64,000 nucleotides of DNA, from NCBI GenBank assembly GCA_946902985.2, contig OX336397.1, positions 153,691,890 through 153,755,889 of the forward strand, written 5' to 3'. Below are positions 54,524 through 64,000 of this stretch, piece by piece (positions within the stretch are counted from its first letter, which is position 1; each line of letters opens with the position of its first letter). This stretch comes from Meconema thalassinum (Eukaryota; Arthropoda; Insecta; Orthoptera; Tettigoniidae). The notes under the pieces are model-generated. The model worked only from the letters and a program-made list of their open reading frames with translations. It did no database searches and was not told where the DNA came from. A program made the position numbers and the translations under genes.

Positions 54524-55565
54524 CCACTGCCTGCTGGATCGCATCCCTCCTGGCTGCCTTAAACTGCCTGTCCATTAAACGATTACAGTATTGGTTTATG
54601 CGTACAACTTCGTTTCCAAATATAGACGCTAAGAGCAGCATCAACCTACTGTGATGGCCCCCTTTTCAAGTCACTGTTACAGACATTTGTTTTGTATTGA
54701 TGTTAATGGTGAAGTTGTGTTTTGTGTTTTAATGGCGTACTGCTGTGTGCACTTTTGTAAATCAGAATAGAGCAAGTTTGAATGTCGAGGAATCTCATTT
54801 CATTAGTTACCATCGGACAATTCACTTGACTTATAAATACACATACAATAAGCCATTACAATAAGACGGGTTATCAGACAAATTCAACACACAGCCAAGT
54901 ACACGGGGCTACATGAAGACGATGTTGCAAAGCCCCTAAATTAATAAACATCCCATTCTTCGGCGACCGGAGGCATTCCTTTTCCCTGTCTTTTATTGCC
55001 CCTATTCCTTTATTTTCATCTCGTCTACTGTGTAAGTTAGATTTAAATTAGTTGGAGGTAGTTGTATTTTCATTAGGCCTATCATCCGTACCGTATAATT
55101 ACGCGCAAATGAGCTAGTCATTTCGCCCCTTGGAAACAATGACCTGTACCACCATGTATGTTTCGCTTTCCTATAAATTGAAAATTTGCCCGTAAGTATG
55201 TGTCTGAATTAATATCATATTCCTAATGCTGATTGAATAACAAAATAACTAACTTAGTGCCAGTTTTCGCGTATTTTCAATCTCGATATTAAGCCTCCAA
55301 AGTTAAAAACCCTTCGTTTCAGGTATCGTCCCATTAAAAATCCGCGGTAGGTTGGCGCTACAACCTAGCGGTGAATTAATATACAGTATATCCTGTACGC
55401 GTCTGAGTGTTGAACAGGCAGGCAGTTTAAAGCAGCCAGGGGGAATGCGATCCAGCTGGCAGTGAAAATGCTGCGGGGATCACAGTGGGTTGGTGCTGCA
55501 ACCTATCATGTGTTGAATGGACAGGCAGTTTAAAGCAGCTTGGAGGGATGCGATCTAGCTGGCAG
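54524..55565. repeat. Helitron internal repeats
   Basis: GGCAGTTTAAAGCAGCCAGG with GGAATGCGATCCAGCTGGCA occurs at about 55418, again diverged at about 55525, and in inverted form at 54527-54580. The 55-60 bp units could form an approximately 1-kb stem-loop. Confidence 0.8.
54838..54955 (+). repeat. SINE tail fragment
   Basis: GGGTTATCAGACAAATTCAA and CACGGGGCTACATGAAGACG: the 3' tail shared by families A and B, without body or head. Confidence 0.65.
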
Positions 55566-55879
55566 TGGGTGTAGCATAGCCTCTTACTGAAATTGATGGA
55601 AACTGAGGTACTTTTGCCATGGAGATGGCCGGCCTTGCCATTACTTCACCAATTTATTTTCTGACTATTAGCCTTTGCTCGAGTGCAAAAAGGCCGACAT
55701 CAGAAGAATGAGAAGGACTATTGAAAATTTATGTAGCCAGCGGTTTATACTGGGTCCTGAACTATATGTACGCAAAATTTGGTTGAGATTGGTGGAACGG
55801 TGTAGATTTGTATACGGAACAAATATACCCACATACCCACATACAGACTTTCACTTTTATATATAAGATTTAATATTTG

Positions 55880-58800
55880 ATTTATTTATTTCTTCTTGAC
55901 TTTTCGGCCAGCTGTGGACCACGTTAATTCAACTGCTCTCTTCCTCGAGCTTTAACAATCGCCCAGTAACGCCTCAAGTGTTCTGGTTGCTGCTGTTTCC
56001 TGGTTTCAGTTCATTTCTTGCCTGTTGTTAGTTTAGTTTTTTTCTGGAAACTCAGGTGTTCTTTTAGTTTCGTCTTAAGGGGCGTACGGATCTCAATATC
56101 GTTGTATATAATTCCCACTTCTTTTAAATCCTTTTGTACCTCTTCGTTTTTATTACCCAGAAAGTAAGTAAAGGTTTTGTTTTACAATCACATTGGGCTC
56201 AGTCGTGTTGAATGACTATAGAGCTTAATCCTCCTCTTTCTCATCATGTCAGTGATTTTGGTAACGAGTGTGTAGAGTTCATGGTTCTGCCTCCGTCTGC
56301 AATCACCGTTTTCCTCGACTGGGCCTAAGATTTTCCGCAAGATCTTCCTTTCTTTGGTTTCAAGTTTCTCCATAAGACCTTTTCTGTGCATCATAAGGCT
56401 TCCGGTCGGATGATTGTGCAGTAATGTAGAAGCTAGGCATTATTGATACTGTTTTCTTGTTTTAGATTCCCTTGGTTCACTGGTATGTAGTTTTAATTTT
56501 TGTAATTCGTGATGTGAAAGCTTCCTTCTCAGAGATTCATCTAGGTATTTGAACTTTCCTGTCCGCTTGATCTTACTCCTTGCAATGGCTAGTTCTCTTG
56601 GTGCCAGCTTTATATTACTTATAAACTTGTTTTCTCGAAGCAGATATTGAAGCCTGCCTTAGCTGCTTGTTTCTGGAGTTCACTGATTTGTTCAATGGCT
56701 TAAGTCATGGAATGAGAACAAAATGCGAGATCATCCGCGAATGCTAGACAATCAACTATTAGATTCATGTTTTTGAATCCCAGTATCACCCCATTTTCAA
56801 CTCCTTTGTTGCTCAATTCTCTCCGCCACTCACGGATGACTTTGTCAAGCACACTATTGTAGAGCAATGTTCCATCCCCCTTACCCCGGTCCTGATGTCA
56901 AAGCTGTCGGAAATTTCTCCTTGGAATTTTACTTTGGACGTAGTGTTGGTTATGGTCTCACGGATGATTGCCCTTGTCTTGTTGTCCAGTCCTATTTCTT
57001 TTAAGATTTCAAATAGAGTGAATCGATCAACGAAGATCGCAGCAAATTCTTTGTTTCTAAGCTTGAGATATGAAAGGACCGATTTAAGATTCTGAATCTG
57101 TTCAGCTCAGGAACGTCCTTTCCTAATACCTCCTTGGTATTCTCCCAATATTGGATCCAGTTGTTGTTCTATTCTAGCCATGAGAGCATTGGGGATGATC
57201 TTGTCGGTTATTTGGAGAAGCGAGATACCAAGGTAGTTGTTTACATCCATTCTGTCACCTTTCTTATGAATAGCGTGAATAAGGGCTGAGGTCCAGCCCC
57301 CAGGAAGTTTCTCTGTTTCCCAAATATCGCCTAGTATCTTAGTTAACTTGTCGACTGCCTTGTCTCCAGTATATTTCCATAGTTCAGATGTTATCAAGTC
57401 TTCACCCAGTGCCTTATTGTTTTTCAATCACTGTATGATCTGTTTGATTTCATCGTTTGTCGGTGGAAGTGAATCTGCGTGAACGTGCGCATTTTCTTCG
57501 AAATGAATTGTGGATTCTGGGGCTTCTCAGTTGAGGAGTGTCGCAAAGTATTTAGCCAGGATTTGGCAATTGTCATTGTCATTGTGAGCAATTTTTCCGT
57601 CGGGATCTTTGAAGTGTAGGTTTGGGGAAATGTAATTATTTAGATTCTGTTTGAAAATTCCGTAGAAGTTTCGAGTGTTGTTCTGGAAATCTTGCTGAAT
57701 TCGTACTGTCTGGTTCTTGTCGAAGGCACGTTTTACCCCACATATAATGTTTGCTGTGTTTTTCTTGTATCTAGGAACTTCTCCCAGTTATCTGCGTCCC
57801 TCAACGTGTTCCATCTATGCCAGGCGAGATGTCTTTTCCTTATTACCGCATCACACTCACTGGTCCACCAGGCAAGCTTCTTTGGTTTCGTGAGGGGGAC
57901 TGCTTCCTTAGCTGTTTCAACCATGGCCTCGTGTAGTTGCTCCCAGTTCTGTGGATCCAAGGAATCAGGCTTCTCAGAGAACTCTTGGTTAGTTCTTTTT
58001 TGTTTTTGGTGTCAAACCTGAATATTTTTATTTGATGGGCTTTCCTGGTATTTTGTGGAATGAGTTTAAGTTGGCACTTCGCAGAATCTTCATATTTTGT
58101 ATCTCTCGTTCCGCTTTCCGAGCAATGGCCAGGTGATTGAGCTGGAACTCATCAAGAACGGGATTTTGGAATGTCCAAGTAATTTGTTTCTTGGGTAAGA
58201 GCTTGAAAGCTGTCGATTTGATAAGTAGTTTGAATGCCCTACAGAGTTCGACGAGTCTCTCCCCATTACGGTTGGTTCTCTGGTGAGCCGGATACTTTCC
58301 TACAATGTTTTGAAATTTTCTTTCTTTGCCGAGTTGAGCATTGAAATCCCCCAGCAAGATAATTGTGTTCTTGTTGGGTATTTGAGAAAGGATGTCCTCC
58401 AGATCTTCCCAAAATATATCTGTTCCTTTTGGGTCTGTCTTGTTTGCCTGATAAAGGGGTGCGTGGACGTAGGCAGTAGTGTACATCTTGTTTGCACTAC
58501 GGAATGGATGATTCGAGACTCGGCTGCTAGGAGAGGCGAAGTCCGTGATTGAATCTAAAATACTGCATCTAACAATAAATCCTGTGCCAGATGAGGAACA
58601 TTTTTCATTACACGTTTGCCGGTCTTACCTTACAAATTCTGTAACCTTGTGATTCAAAAGCATGTTCATCTGTAAACCTTATTTTGTGAATTGCGGTGAT
58701 AAGAATTTTATGTCGAGAGAGTGTGTCTGTTAGTATTTAAGTTTGCTGACTTTTCAAAAGGGAGTTCACATTAAAGGTAGGAAAGAAGTTTTGACGCTTG

Positions 58801-58900
58801 TGTTCGATTTTTTGTGGAGTCTCCGATACCTCCAAGCATGTCGGTGCGGGCTCCCCAGAATCCGAAGACCCGCATGAATCACTTTCGACGATTGTTGGTT
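55880..58900 (-). mobile_element. RTE-like LINE, 3 kb, decayed
   Basis: A minus-strand non-LTR element from about 58900 (endonuclease start) to an AAATAAATAAAT tail near 55885. It encodes endonuclease, reverse transcriptase and the C-terminal region described below. I assign it to the RTE-like group because the endonuclease resembles proteins often annotated craniofacial development protein 2-like and the tail is a short repeat. The 5' UTR (58800-58900) contains GTTGGTTGGTTACCACC-like text that I cannot interpret. No target duplication was identified. Confidence 0.8.
55900..58810 (-). pseudogene. RTE-like LINE ORF2
   Basis: Endonuclease/reverse-transcriptase polyprotein, in pieces. Minus strand: TFNVNSLLK and LITAIHKIRFTDEHAFESQG (58790-58640); endonuclease core NKTDPKGTDIFWEDLEDIL, NTIILLGDFNAQLGKE and NPVLDEFQLNHLAIARKAER (58486-58028), with Asn where the family has Asp in the DH box; linker LAWWTSECDAVIRKRHLAWH (57733-57960); reverse transcriptase MKNNKALGEDLITSELWKYT, ALIHAIHKKGDRMDVNNYLG and GEYQGGIRKGRS (57427-57107), GLDNKTRAIIRETITNTTSK (about 57000), CLAFADDLAFCSHS with the FADD box at 56721-56744; C-terminus GLMEKLETKERKILRKILGP (56394 on) and RRYWAIVKARG (about 55945). 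Numerous stops and frameshifts. Confidence 0.85.
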
Positions 58901-58972
58901 GGTTACCACCTTAGGTAGTAGGTCCTGCTGAACTTTTCTCCATGCTTTAAACAGTTGAAAATACTAACTAAA

Positions 58973-59190
58973 AGCTAATATATTGGTAATGCAGGTTCAC
59001 TCTGTTGGCATATTTGTCGGAGGATAAAACTCTGCTTTAGTGATAACCTTTTACATCAAAATTTCAACATTGTAAACCTCATTCAGTTAAAAAGAATTTT
59101 TAAATCTTTCATGTCTAAGTTGTATTTTTATAAAAATCAATATGTTCCTTAGTTCAATATGTCAATATGATGTTGGTCCTCATATAAGAT
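58973..59190 (+). repeat. Dispersed repeat, copy 2 (empty site)
   Basis: Same repeat as 37138-37425 but without the 46-bp insertion: GCAGGTTCACTCTGTTGGCA is continuous here. Confidence 0.75.
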
Positions 59191-59249
59191 ATTCCAGTGT
59201 CCAGAGCTGCAAGCTGATCACTGCGGGCATCGTTTGGTAACATACTTAG

Positions 59250-59640
59250 TCAAGACGACATTCCCAATTGTGAGCTTAACAGTCCGTTTGCAGAAGTAAG
59301 ATTGTAGTATTTTTTATAAATTTCTGGGACAGTGTTTTCCTTCATATGGACATGTTTTGGCCACCAAGCGTTATGTGACGCTCCTGTAATATCTAATGAG
59401 ATTAAAGCAGCAAATTTATTTGAGCAAATAATGCCTTGAATCCACTCTACTACGTAGAGAACAGCATTTTCAGTAGACGTCTGGGGGGTAAATCCATTCT
59501 GGTTGTGACTAAGACATTCGTTGTGATACATATGCTACATAACACGGTCCATAGTTAATTTATCCAGAAGCTTCCCTAATACAGGTAGAAAACTTATTGG
59601 CATAAAGGACTTGGCAGTGAGGTTAGAACCGAGTATATCC
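59250..59640 (-). pseudogene. R1-like LINE reverse transcriptase fragment
   Basis: On the minus strand the text reads LPVLGKLLDKL-like, then CLSHNQNGFTPQTSTENAVL, YVVEWIQGIICSNKFAALIS and LDITGASHNAWWPKHVHMKE. SxNQxGFTPQxSTxDA and LDITGAFDNAWWP are hallmark boxes of R1-clade reverse transcriptases (FDNAWW here SHNAWW). Only about 130 codons are left, with a frameshift at the FDN box. No flanking duplication found. Confidence 0.75.
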
Positions 59641-59930
59641 TTAGGGATTATATTGATGATCGCAAGCTTTCATGAAGCCACTTATGGACAGTTCTCATAA
59701 AAACACAAAAAACTACCGTCCTCTGAATTTTGCGCCAAAAAACTAGAGTTGTTTTGAGGATATAGTTAATTGGGAATGGAACATAGGGCATACTGCTCTA
59801 TGACCGTTGCAATGTTTTTCAAGGAGAAAATCTTTTTTATAATATGATTACTTGGGTAACTTTTAACAATCAAATCATAATTTCTTACTTCTGTGCCACA
59901 ATATATAACTGCTTTTTATTGTTTTCATTG

Positions 59931-60050
59931 ATGAATTACTAAACCCTCCTGAAATATTTAATGAGATTAAAACAGCAAATTTCTTTGAGCAAATAACGCC
60001 TCGAATCCAGTCTATTACTTCGAGAACAGCATCCTCAGTAGACGTCCGTC
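59931..60050 (-). repeat. Second copy of R1-like fragment
   Basis: ATTTAATGAGATTAAAACAG, TTTGAGCAAATAACGCCTCG and AACAGCATCCTCAGTAGACG parallel 59384-59490. Same strand, 555 bp apart. Confidence 0.7.
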
Positions 60051-60180
60051 AGACGGATTCTACACACCCAAGGTATACGGGGCCACATGACTGCGTTTTC
60101 GCAGTCTCTAAACTGAGGAACCAACCAATCAAAATCGATTAAATCCCGCGTGGCTTTAGACGAACAAAATATTGTTTAAA
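60045..60180 (+). repeat. SINE B tail, copy 1 of a duplication
   Basis: CAGACGGATTCTACACACCC, ACGGGGCCACATGACTGCGT, then GGAACCAACCAATCAAAATC and CCCGCGTGGCTTTAGACGAA. The same order recurs at 60480-60600. Confidence 0.65.
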
Positions 60181-60394
60181 AAATTTGTTACTTTCACAAA
60201 CCAAAACACTGTACTCTACGACACTAATGACTGAGATCCCTTCTTACAATCAAATCTAAAAACATATGGTGGGTACACCATAAGTGAAGGCCACATTATT
60301 ATCGTTTTGACTCTCAAATGTGTATCTAACAATTCGTATCTGCCACTAACTCAAAGCGACTAATTTTGTGACTCAGGTCCCTCTTAACAATCAC

Positions 60395-60600
60395 CCGTTC
60401 ATCTGAAATTGATCGTCTGTAGTCCTTACCTGAATTACAGATAACACACACTTATACAGTCATCACAATTAATACAGGTTATCAGACAGATTGTACACAT
60501 CCAATGTACACGGGGCTACATGACCGCGTTGTCGCAGCCTCTACACTAAGGAACCGACCAACCAAAATGGTTTAAAACGCGCGCGGCTTTAGACGGCAAC
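60395..60600 (+). repeat. SINE family B, 3' half
   Basis: GAAATTGATCGTCTGTAGTC, GGTTATCAGACAGATTGTAC, CACGGGGCTACATGACCGCG and GAACCGACCAACCAAAATGG, followed by CGCGCGGCTTTAGACGGC. Head and first half are missing. Confidence 0.72.
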
Positions 60601-60624
60601 GGGAATGTTAATATAAAGGTTTTA

Positions 60625-60735
60625 GTATTCGTTAAATACAGCTGTTAAGGGTAAGAGAAGCAGAGGTAAGCCTAGGAGTGGATGCATGGAGTCAGAGTTA
60701 TATATCTTAAAGAGAGAGGTTGGGGCTGAGATGTG
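60625..60735 (+). pseudogene. LINE ORF2 C-terminal fragment
   Basis: Plus-strand text KRSRGKPRSGCMESELYILK followed by REVGAEM and stop matches the usual LINE ending of the GKRxRGRPRKRWMDEVExDL type. About 35 codons. Followed by a 9-base T run and GGCCGGATGCCTTTCTATGA, the repeat also seen at 14930 and 16950, which would then be this LINE's 3' UTR. Confidence 0.5.
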
Positions 60736-60841
60736 ATGAATGTTTATGTGAGGGTGGTTTTTTTTTTGGCCGGATGCCTTTCTATGACACCAACCTCATC
60801 AGAGAAATCCATGGGGGATAGATGAATGAATGTTACAAACT

Positions 60842-60965
60842 CGGCAGAGGAGGAAGGAAGCGGCCGTGGCCTACGATAATGGACCGTCTCAGCATTTGCC
60901 TGGAGGGATTGTAGTGAACCACATAAAACGACATCTAAGATAGCTGACGTGTAAGGAGAATATTA
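60842..60965 (-). repeat. SINE family A body fragment
   Basis: GGAAGGAAGCGGCCGTGGCC at 60854, then CATTTGCCTGGAGGGATTGT and GACATCTAAGATAGCTGACG. Confidence 0.6.
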
Positions 60966-60984
60966 TGGAATCTGTTAACATTTT

Positions 60985-61180
60985 GGTGGGTTTTGTTTTG
61001 TTGATTTGATTAAATTTGACGAATTTTAGTGAATTTGGGTAAGTTTGATAAATATTCATTAAATTAGGCTAATTAAATGTGAATTTGGAGACAGTTTAGG
61101 AAATTCTAGGGTAAATAAATGGGATTTGCGTAAATCTGGATAATCTTTGGAGAAATGTGTGTAATTGAGGAAATTTAGAG
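60985..61180 (+). repeat. Cryptic AATTTGG repeat
   Basis: Irregular recurrences of GAATTTGG, AAATTTGG and GTAAATCTGG at roughly 10-20 bp spacing, like 62520-62760. Low complexity, no coding. Confidence 0.5.
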
Positions 61181-61194
61181 ACCGACCGCTCAAT

Positions 61195-61860
61195 AACCCT
61201 GTTGTAGGGAAGAGACACAAGAAAATAGAATGCCAGGTAGGAGAAAGTATATTAGAGCAGTTCGATACCTTTCAGTACTTAGGCCGTGCATTCTCTCATG
61301 TTGGTTGTGTTGGGGGGATATAAAGATTCGAGGTGTATATAAGCCAATGCAATGAGTTATCAGTTGGGGTCAACAGTATTGTTCAAGAAAGAAGTTAGTG
61401 TAGCGACGTACTCTTTCTACATCTTTTAGTATTTGGACCACCCTTGCTACATGGAATTGAGTGAGTGAGTGGCAGAGTTAGCATATATGATACAAAAGCT
61501 AGAGGTATCTGATATGAGGGTAGCACTAATTATTGCTGGGACGAATAGGTGGTAACAATGGCAGGAGGTATATGCATTCCCGTAATGTGTAATTAAAGGT
61601 TGAGTTAGAAATGGGCACGTTATATAAATATGTTCGTGTGAGCCGACTTAGATGGTGGGTTCTGTGATAAGAATGGCAGGAAGCGCGATTAGGGTTAATG
61701 AGTTAGGCTGTAGTGGGTTAGAGTAACAGAGGTAGACCTAGGAGTTGATCGATGAAATCTGAGTTTAACCATCTCAAAGTGATAGGTTTAGAAGAACAGG
61801 AGGCCGTAGTACTAATTGGTAATAGGGGATCATGGAGACAACTTTCTGTCGTTTTATGAC
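61195..61860 (+). pseudogene. LINE ORF2 3' portion, decayed
   Basis: Plus-strand fragments in LINE order: ECQVGESILEQFDTFQYLGR (61235-61290, the FxYLG box after the reverse transcriptase palm), RLRWWVL (about 61645, usually RLRWYGHV), RGRPRS (about 61730), LKVIGLEEQEAV and GNRGSWRQLS (about 61820). Stops in between. The clade cannot be decided. Confidence 0.6.
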
Positions 61861-62047
61861 GTCATCCTCTGTCTCGCTTCCTGATCTCGATACAAGCATC
61901 CACCTGTCGGTACAGCTCCATGGGCTTGTGGAACCCAGAAATTTAGGTAATTGCGAGTTGATTTCGTTTATTTGGGTGGACATTTTGGTATTCGAGTGAA
62001 TTCTGGTAACATATGGAGGAACATCTGAGGTATCTAGGTTTATTTAG

Positions 62048-62180
62048 TGATAGACCACTTCCAGGATGAGTGAGGTCGAAATCGAACCCTCCTCTTCTCA
62101 GTTTTGCCTCACGGGGCTGAGTTGATCCAGTTAAAGTTTTGGCAGAGAAGGGAATCGAACCAGGCTATTAGCGGTGAAAG
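62048..62180 (-). repeat. SINE family A, head-side fragment
   Basis: GACCACTTCCAGGATGAGTG (62053), ATCGAACCCTCCTCTTCTCA and AGAAGGGAATCGAACC (B-box complement, about 62147). The tail side is missing. Confidence 0.65.
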
Positions 62181-62327
62181 TCATATTTATATTTTTAACA
62201 TTGAATGGAGATGGCATGTTATCATAAGTACGTGTTAGAAGCGGTGTTGTATTCCCGCTGAACTGGCATCTGTCACGGTCTGGGAAACTGGTTGACTAGT
62301 TCGCTGTCGAGTGGACATGAAACAACT

Positions 62328-62525
62328 CGATCATTTAGCTCTGTGTCCTTGAGTGCGAGCAATTCATGTTGGTGGATTGTTTCATCTCAGTTATCAGCCC
62401 CGTGTATTTGCGTGTGCGTAATTCATGTTGGACGATTGGGACATTTCGGTCATCGGCACCGTGTGGCTAGAAACTTTGGGCAGCTCGATCATCCACCACG
62501 TGTCGTTGGATGTGAGAGGACTTGA
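62328..62525 (+). repeat. Tandem repeat, about 60-bp units
   Basis: Three to four diverged units with GATCATTTAGCTCTGTGTCC, GTTATCAGCCCCGTGTATTT, GGTCATCGGCACCGTGTGGC and GATCATCCACCACGTGTCGT. GCAATTCATGTTGG or GTAATTCATGTTGG occurs in two. The wording recalls the SINE tail complement (GGTCATGTAGCCCCGTGT), so it may be a SINE-derived minisatellite. Confidence 0.6.
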
Positions 62526-62789
62526 GAAATCTAGGTCTGGGTGATAATTTGAAAAATTTCAGGTAGATCCTGGGGGTAAACCTGGGAGATTCATGCATTT
62601 TTGTCAATTCGAAAAATTTTGGGGAAATCTGTGGTTTTGAGGAATTTTAAAGACATGTAGGTGAATTCTGGGGGTAAATTTGGAGATACTGTGTAAATTT
62701 ATGTAGGGATTGGTGAATTTTGTTTGGTTTGGAGAATTTTCGAAAATTCTTGTTGGAGAGATATGAATTCCCGTGCTATGAAAAAGCCT

Positions 62790-64000
62790 TTTGCCTTGCC
62801 AAAGCATATGTCCGAAGAAGAACTTGTGCACTTAAAAACGCATGGAGGACTTCCAAAGCTAAGGAGCTGCAATATTTAGCGGCCAAAGATTCGCGACAGT
62901 TCTTCCAAGCAACAAAGCAGTTTTTAGTCCCACCACTTTCAGTAGAAATTCACTTTGGTCCAGTGACAAAAGTACACTTCTAAAAGATCAATATTCCATC
63001 ATGAATAGGTGGAAAAACATTTTGAAGACCTCTTGAATCAGGATTCAATTATTGATGAGCAGGTGTATGACACATTAGAGGAAGCACCCATCAGGGAAGA
63101 ACTCTGCTCCTTGCTAACACTAGAAGAATTTCAGTGTGTTGTTAATCAAGCAAAGTGACACAAAGCCACAGGTTCAGATGGTATACCAGCAGAAGCTCTA
63201 AAAAAAGGAGATAAGGAACTCATAAGCCACAAACATTTGAGGAACTGAAAAAATGCCTGCTGATCTCAGAAATAGTCTGAGAGTTTCCATATTTAAGAAA
63301 GGTGATCGTACACACTGCAACAACTGTCGTGGCATATCATTACTATAATGCCTCGGAAAGCTTGTTGCTCATAATTTGGCTAATCACATTCTATCTTTGG
63401 TGGAGAAAATACTTCCAGAGAGCCAATGTGATTTCAGGTCTTCTAGAGGAACTACAAGAGAAATGTAGAGAACAAAATATATCTCTTTATATTGCATTTA
63501 TCGACCTAAGGCATTTAACTCGATAAGCCGTGAAGTTTTATGGACCATTTAACACTTTATGTTATTTCACCAACATGTATTACCATCTTACGACTGCTCT
63601 ACACTGATATGACGGTAACTGTAATTGGTAACGACTCTGTTGGAGAACCTTTCCATATCATTACTGGCGTTAAACAAGGCTGTGTGATTTCCCCTACATT
63701 GTTTTCTCTGTACTTTGCCCATGTCATGCAGCTAGTCATAGACGATCTTCCTTTAGGTATACAAATAACTTACAGGTTGGATTGAATACTCTTTAATTTG
63801 AGCCGTCTAAAGTCAAGGACTCGATCATCTTCTGATACACTGGTTGATTTACAGTACGTAGATGATACAGCAGTAGTAGCTCAATCAGAGGAACAACTCA
63901 TGAAAATCTTGAATGCTTTGTCTTCGGCATACAAAAAGATTATTCGCAAAGTTAACAGTCAAACCCAGACCCACTAGCAACCAGCCCAGGAGAAGGATTA
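62790..64000 (+). pseudogene. LINE ORF2 (reverse transcriptase), runs off window
   Basis: Plus-strand LINE polyprotein in several frames. LKNAWRTSKAKELQYLAAKD and SRQFFQATKQFLVPP (62815-62960) form the pre-RT region. Then KATGSDGIPAEALKKGDKEL (about 63163), FKKGDRTHCNNCRG (63292), LPESQCDFRSSRGTT (63412-63456), LYIAFIDL (63484, palm motif A), TGVKQGCVISPTLFSLYFAH (63662) and LQYVDDTAVVAQSEEQLMKI (63852, catalytic YVDD). Stops and frameshifts lie at 63000-63160, 63340-63380, 63510-63540 and 63784. The C-terminus and 3' end are beyond the window. EN/RT LINE with clade unassigned. Confidence 0.8.

Larger units (their letters stand above)
52864..55868 (-). mobile_element. Non-autonomous Helitron, 3.0 kb
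   Basis: On the minus strand the 5' end is TCTTATATATAAAAGTGAAA (from 55868, preceded by A). The 3' end is a GC-rich hairpin CCCGGGCAACGCCGGGTAAA, then ATATCTAG ending at 52864 and followed by T. These are the rules for Helitron ends and insertion between A and T. There is no helicase or Rep gene. Inside are a SINE B (53428-53935), a SINE tail (54838-54955) and a repeat family present once inverted (54524-54585) and twice direct (55406-55462, 55500-55565). The element lies next to the tail of an RTE-like LINE. Confidence 0.78.

Overview
This window looks like repeat-rich arthropod (most likely insect) nuclear DNA. There are no operons, rRNA genes or true tRNA genes. What I see is tRNA-headed SINEs, several LINE clades, two BEL/Pao LTR elements, Helitrons, and Mutator-like, hAT, Merlin and Tc1-like DNA transposons, plus one gene fragment split into small exons by GT..AG introns. 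The SINE style and the short exons carrying IKxE motifs remind me of polyneopteran insects such as Orthoptera, but that is inference from memory, not a search.

Layout. 1-2.6 kb: nothing identifiable. 2.8-5.5 kb: Mutator-like element with matching termini and a frameshifted transposase (minus strand). 6.0-8.2 kb: Helitron remnant with a decayed Pif1-type helicase. 9.1-13.0 kb: non-coding repeats (degenerate 120-150 bp tandem units, SINEs, a perfect 29-bp inverted repeat). 13.6-14.2 kb: internally deleted Tc1-like element. 15-16.9 kb: SINEs. 17.1-18.3 kb: near-perfect 1.17-kb hairpin. 19.3-21.4 kb: LINE 3' end, a second foldback element and a SINE. 21.5-28.4 kb: a non-autonomous hAT element split by a complete BEL/Pao retrotransposon; both target-site duplications (TSDs) are intact. 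28.6-31.5 kb: a second hAT with perfect 8-bp TSD. 32.7-36.5 kb: a rearranged Merlin element. 36.6-46.4 kb: four coding exons of a host gene (plus strand), whose second intron holds an almost full-length I-type LINE with a 13-bp TSD. 48.3-52.4 kb: a deleted BEL/Pao element. 52.5-58.9 kb: RTE-like LINE 3' ends, one followed by a 3-kb non-autonomous Helitron. 59.2-64.0 kb: fragments of at least three more LINEs, SINE pieces and short tandem repeats; the last LINE runs off the window.

The only sequence I would call a host gene is the exon series at 36627, 36896, 44470 and 46325 (plus). It encodes the acidic N-terminal 109 residues of a protein of unknown function. All exon joins keep frame, and each exon carries exactly one psi-K-x-E motif of the SUMO-acceptor type. 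The 3' exons are not visible. Every other protein-coding signal belongs to mobile elements, and every one I examined is disrupted. The LINE at 38.2-44.3 kb and the BEL element at 21.6-27.4 kb are the least decayed.
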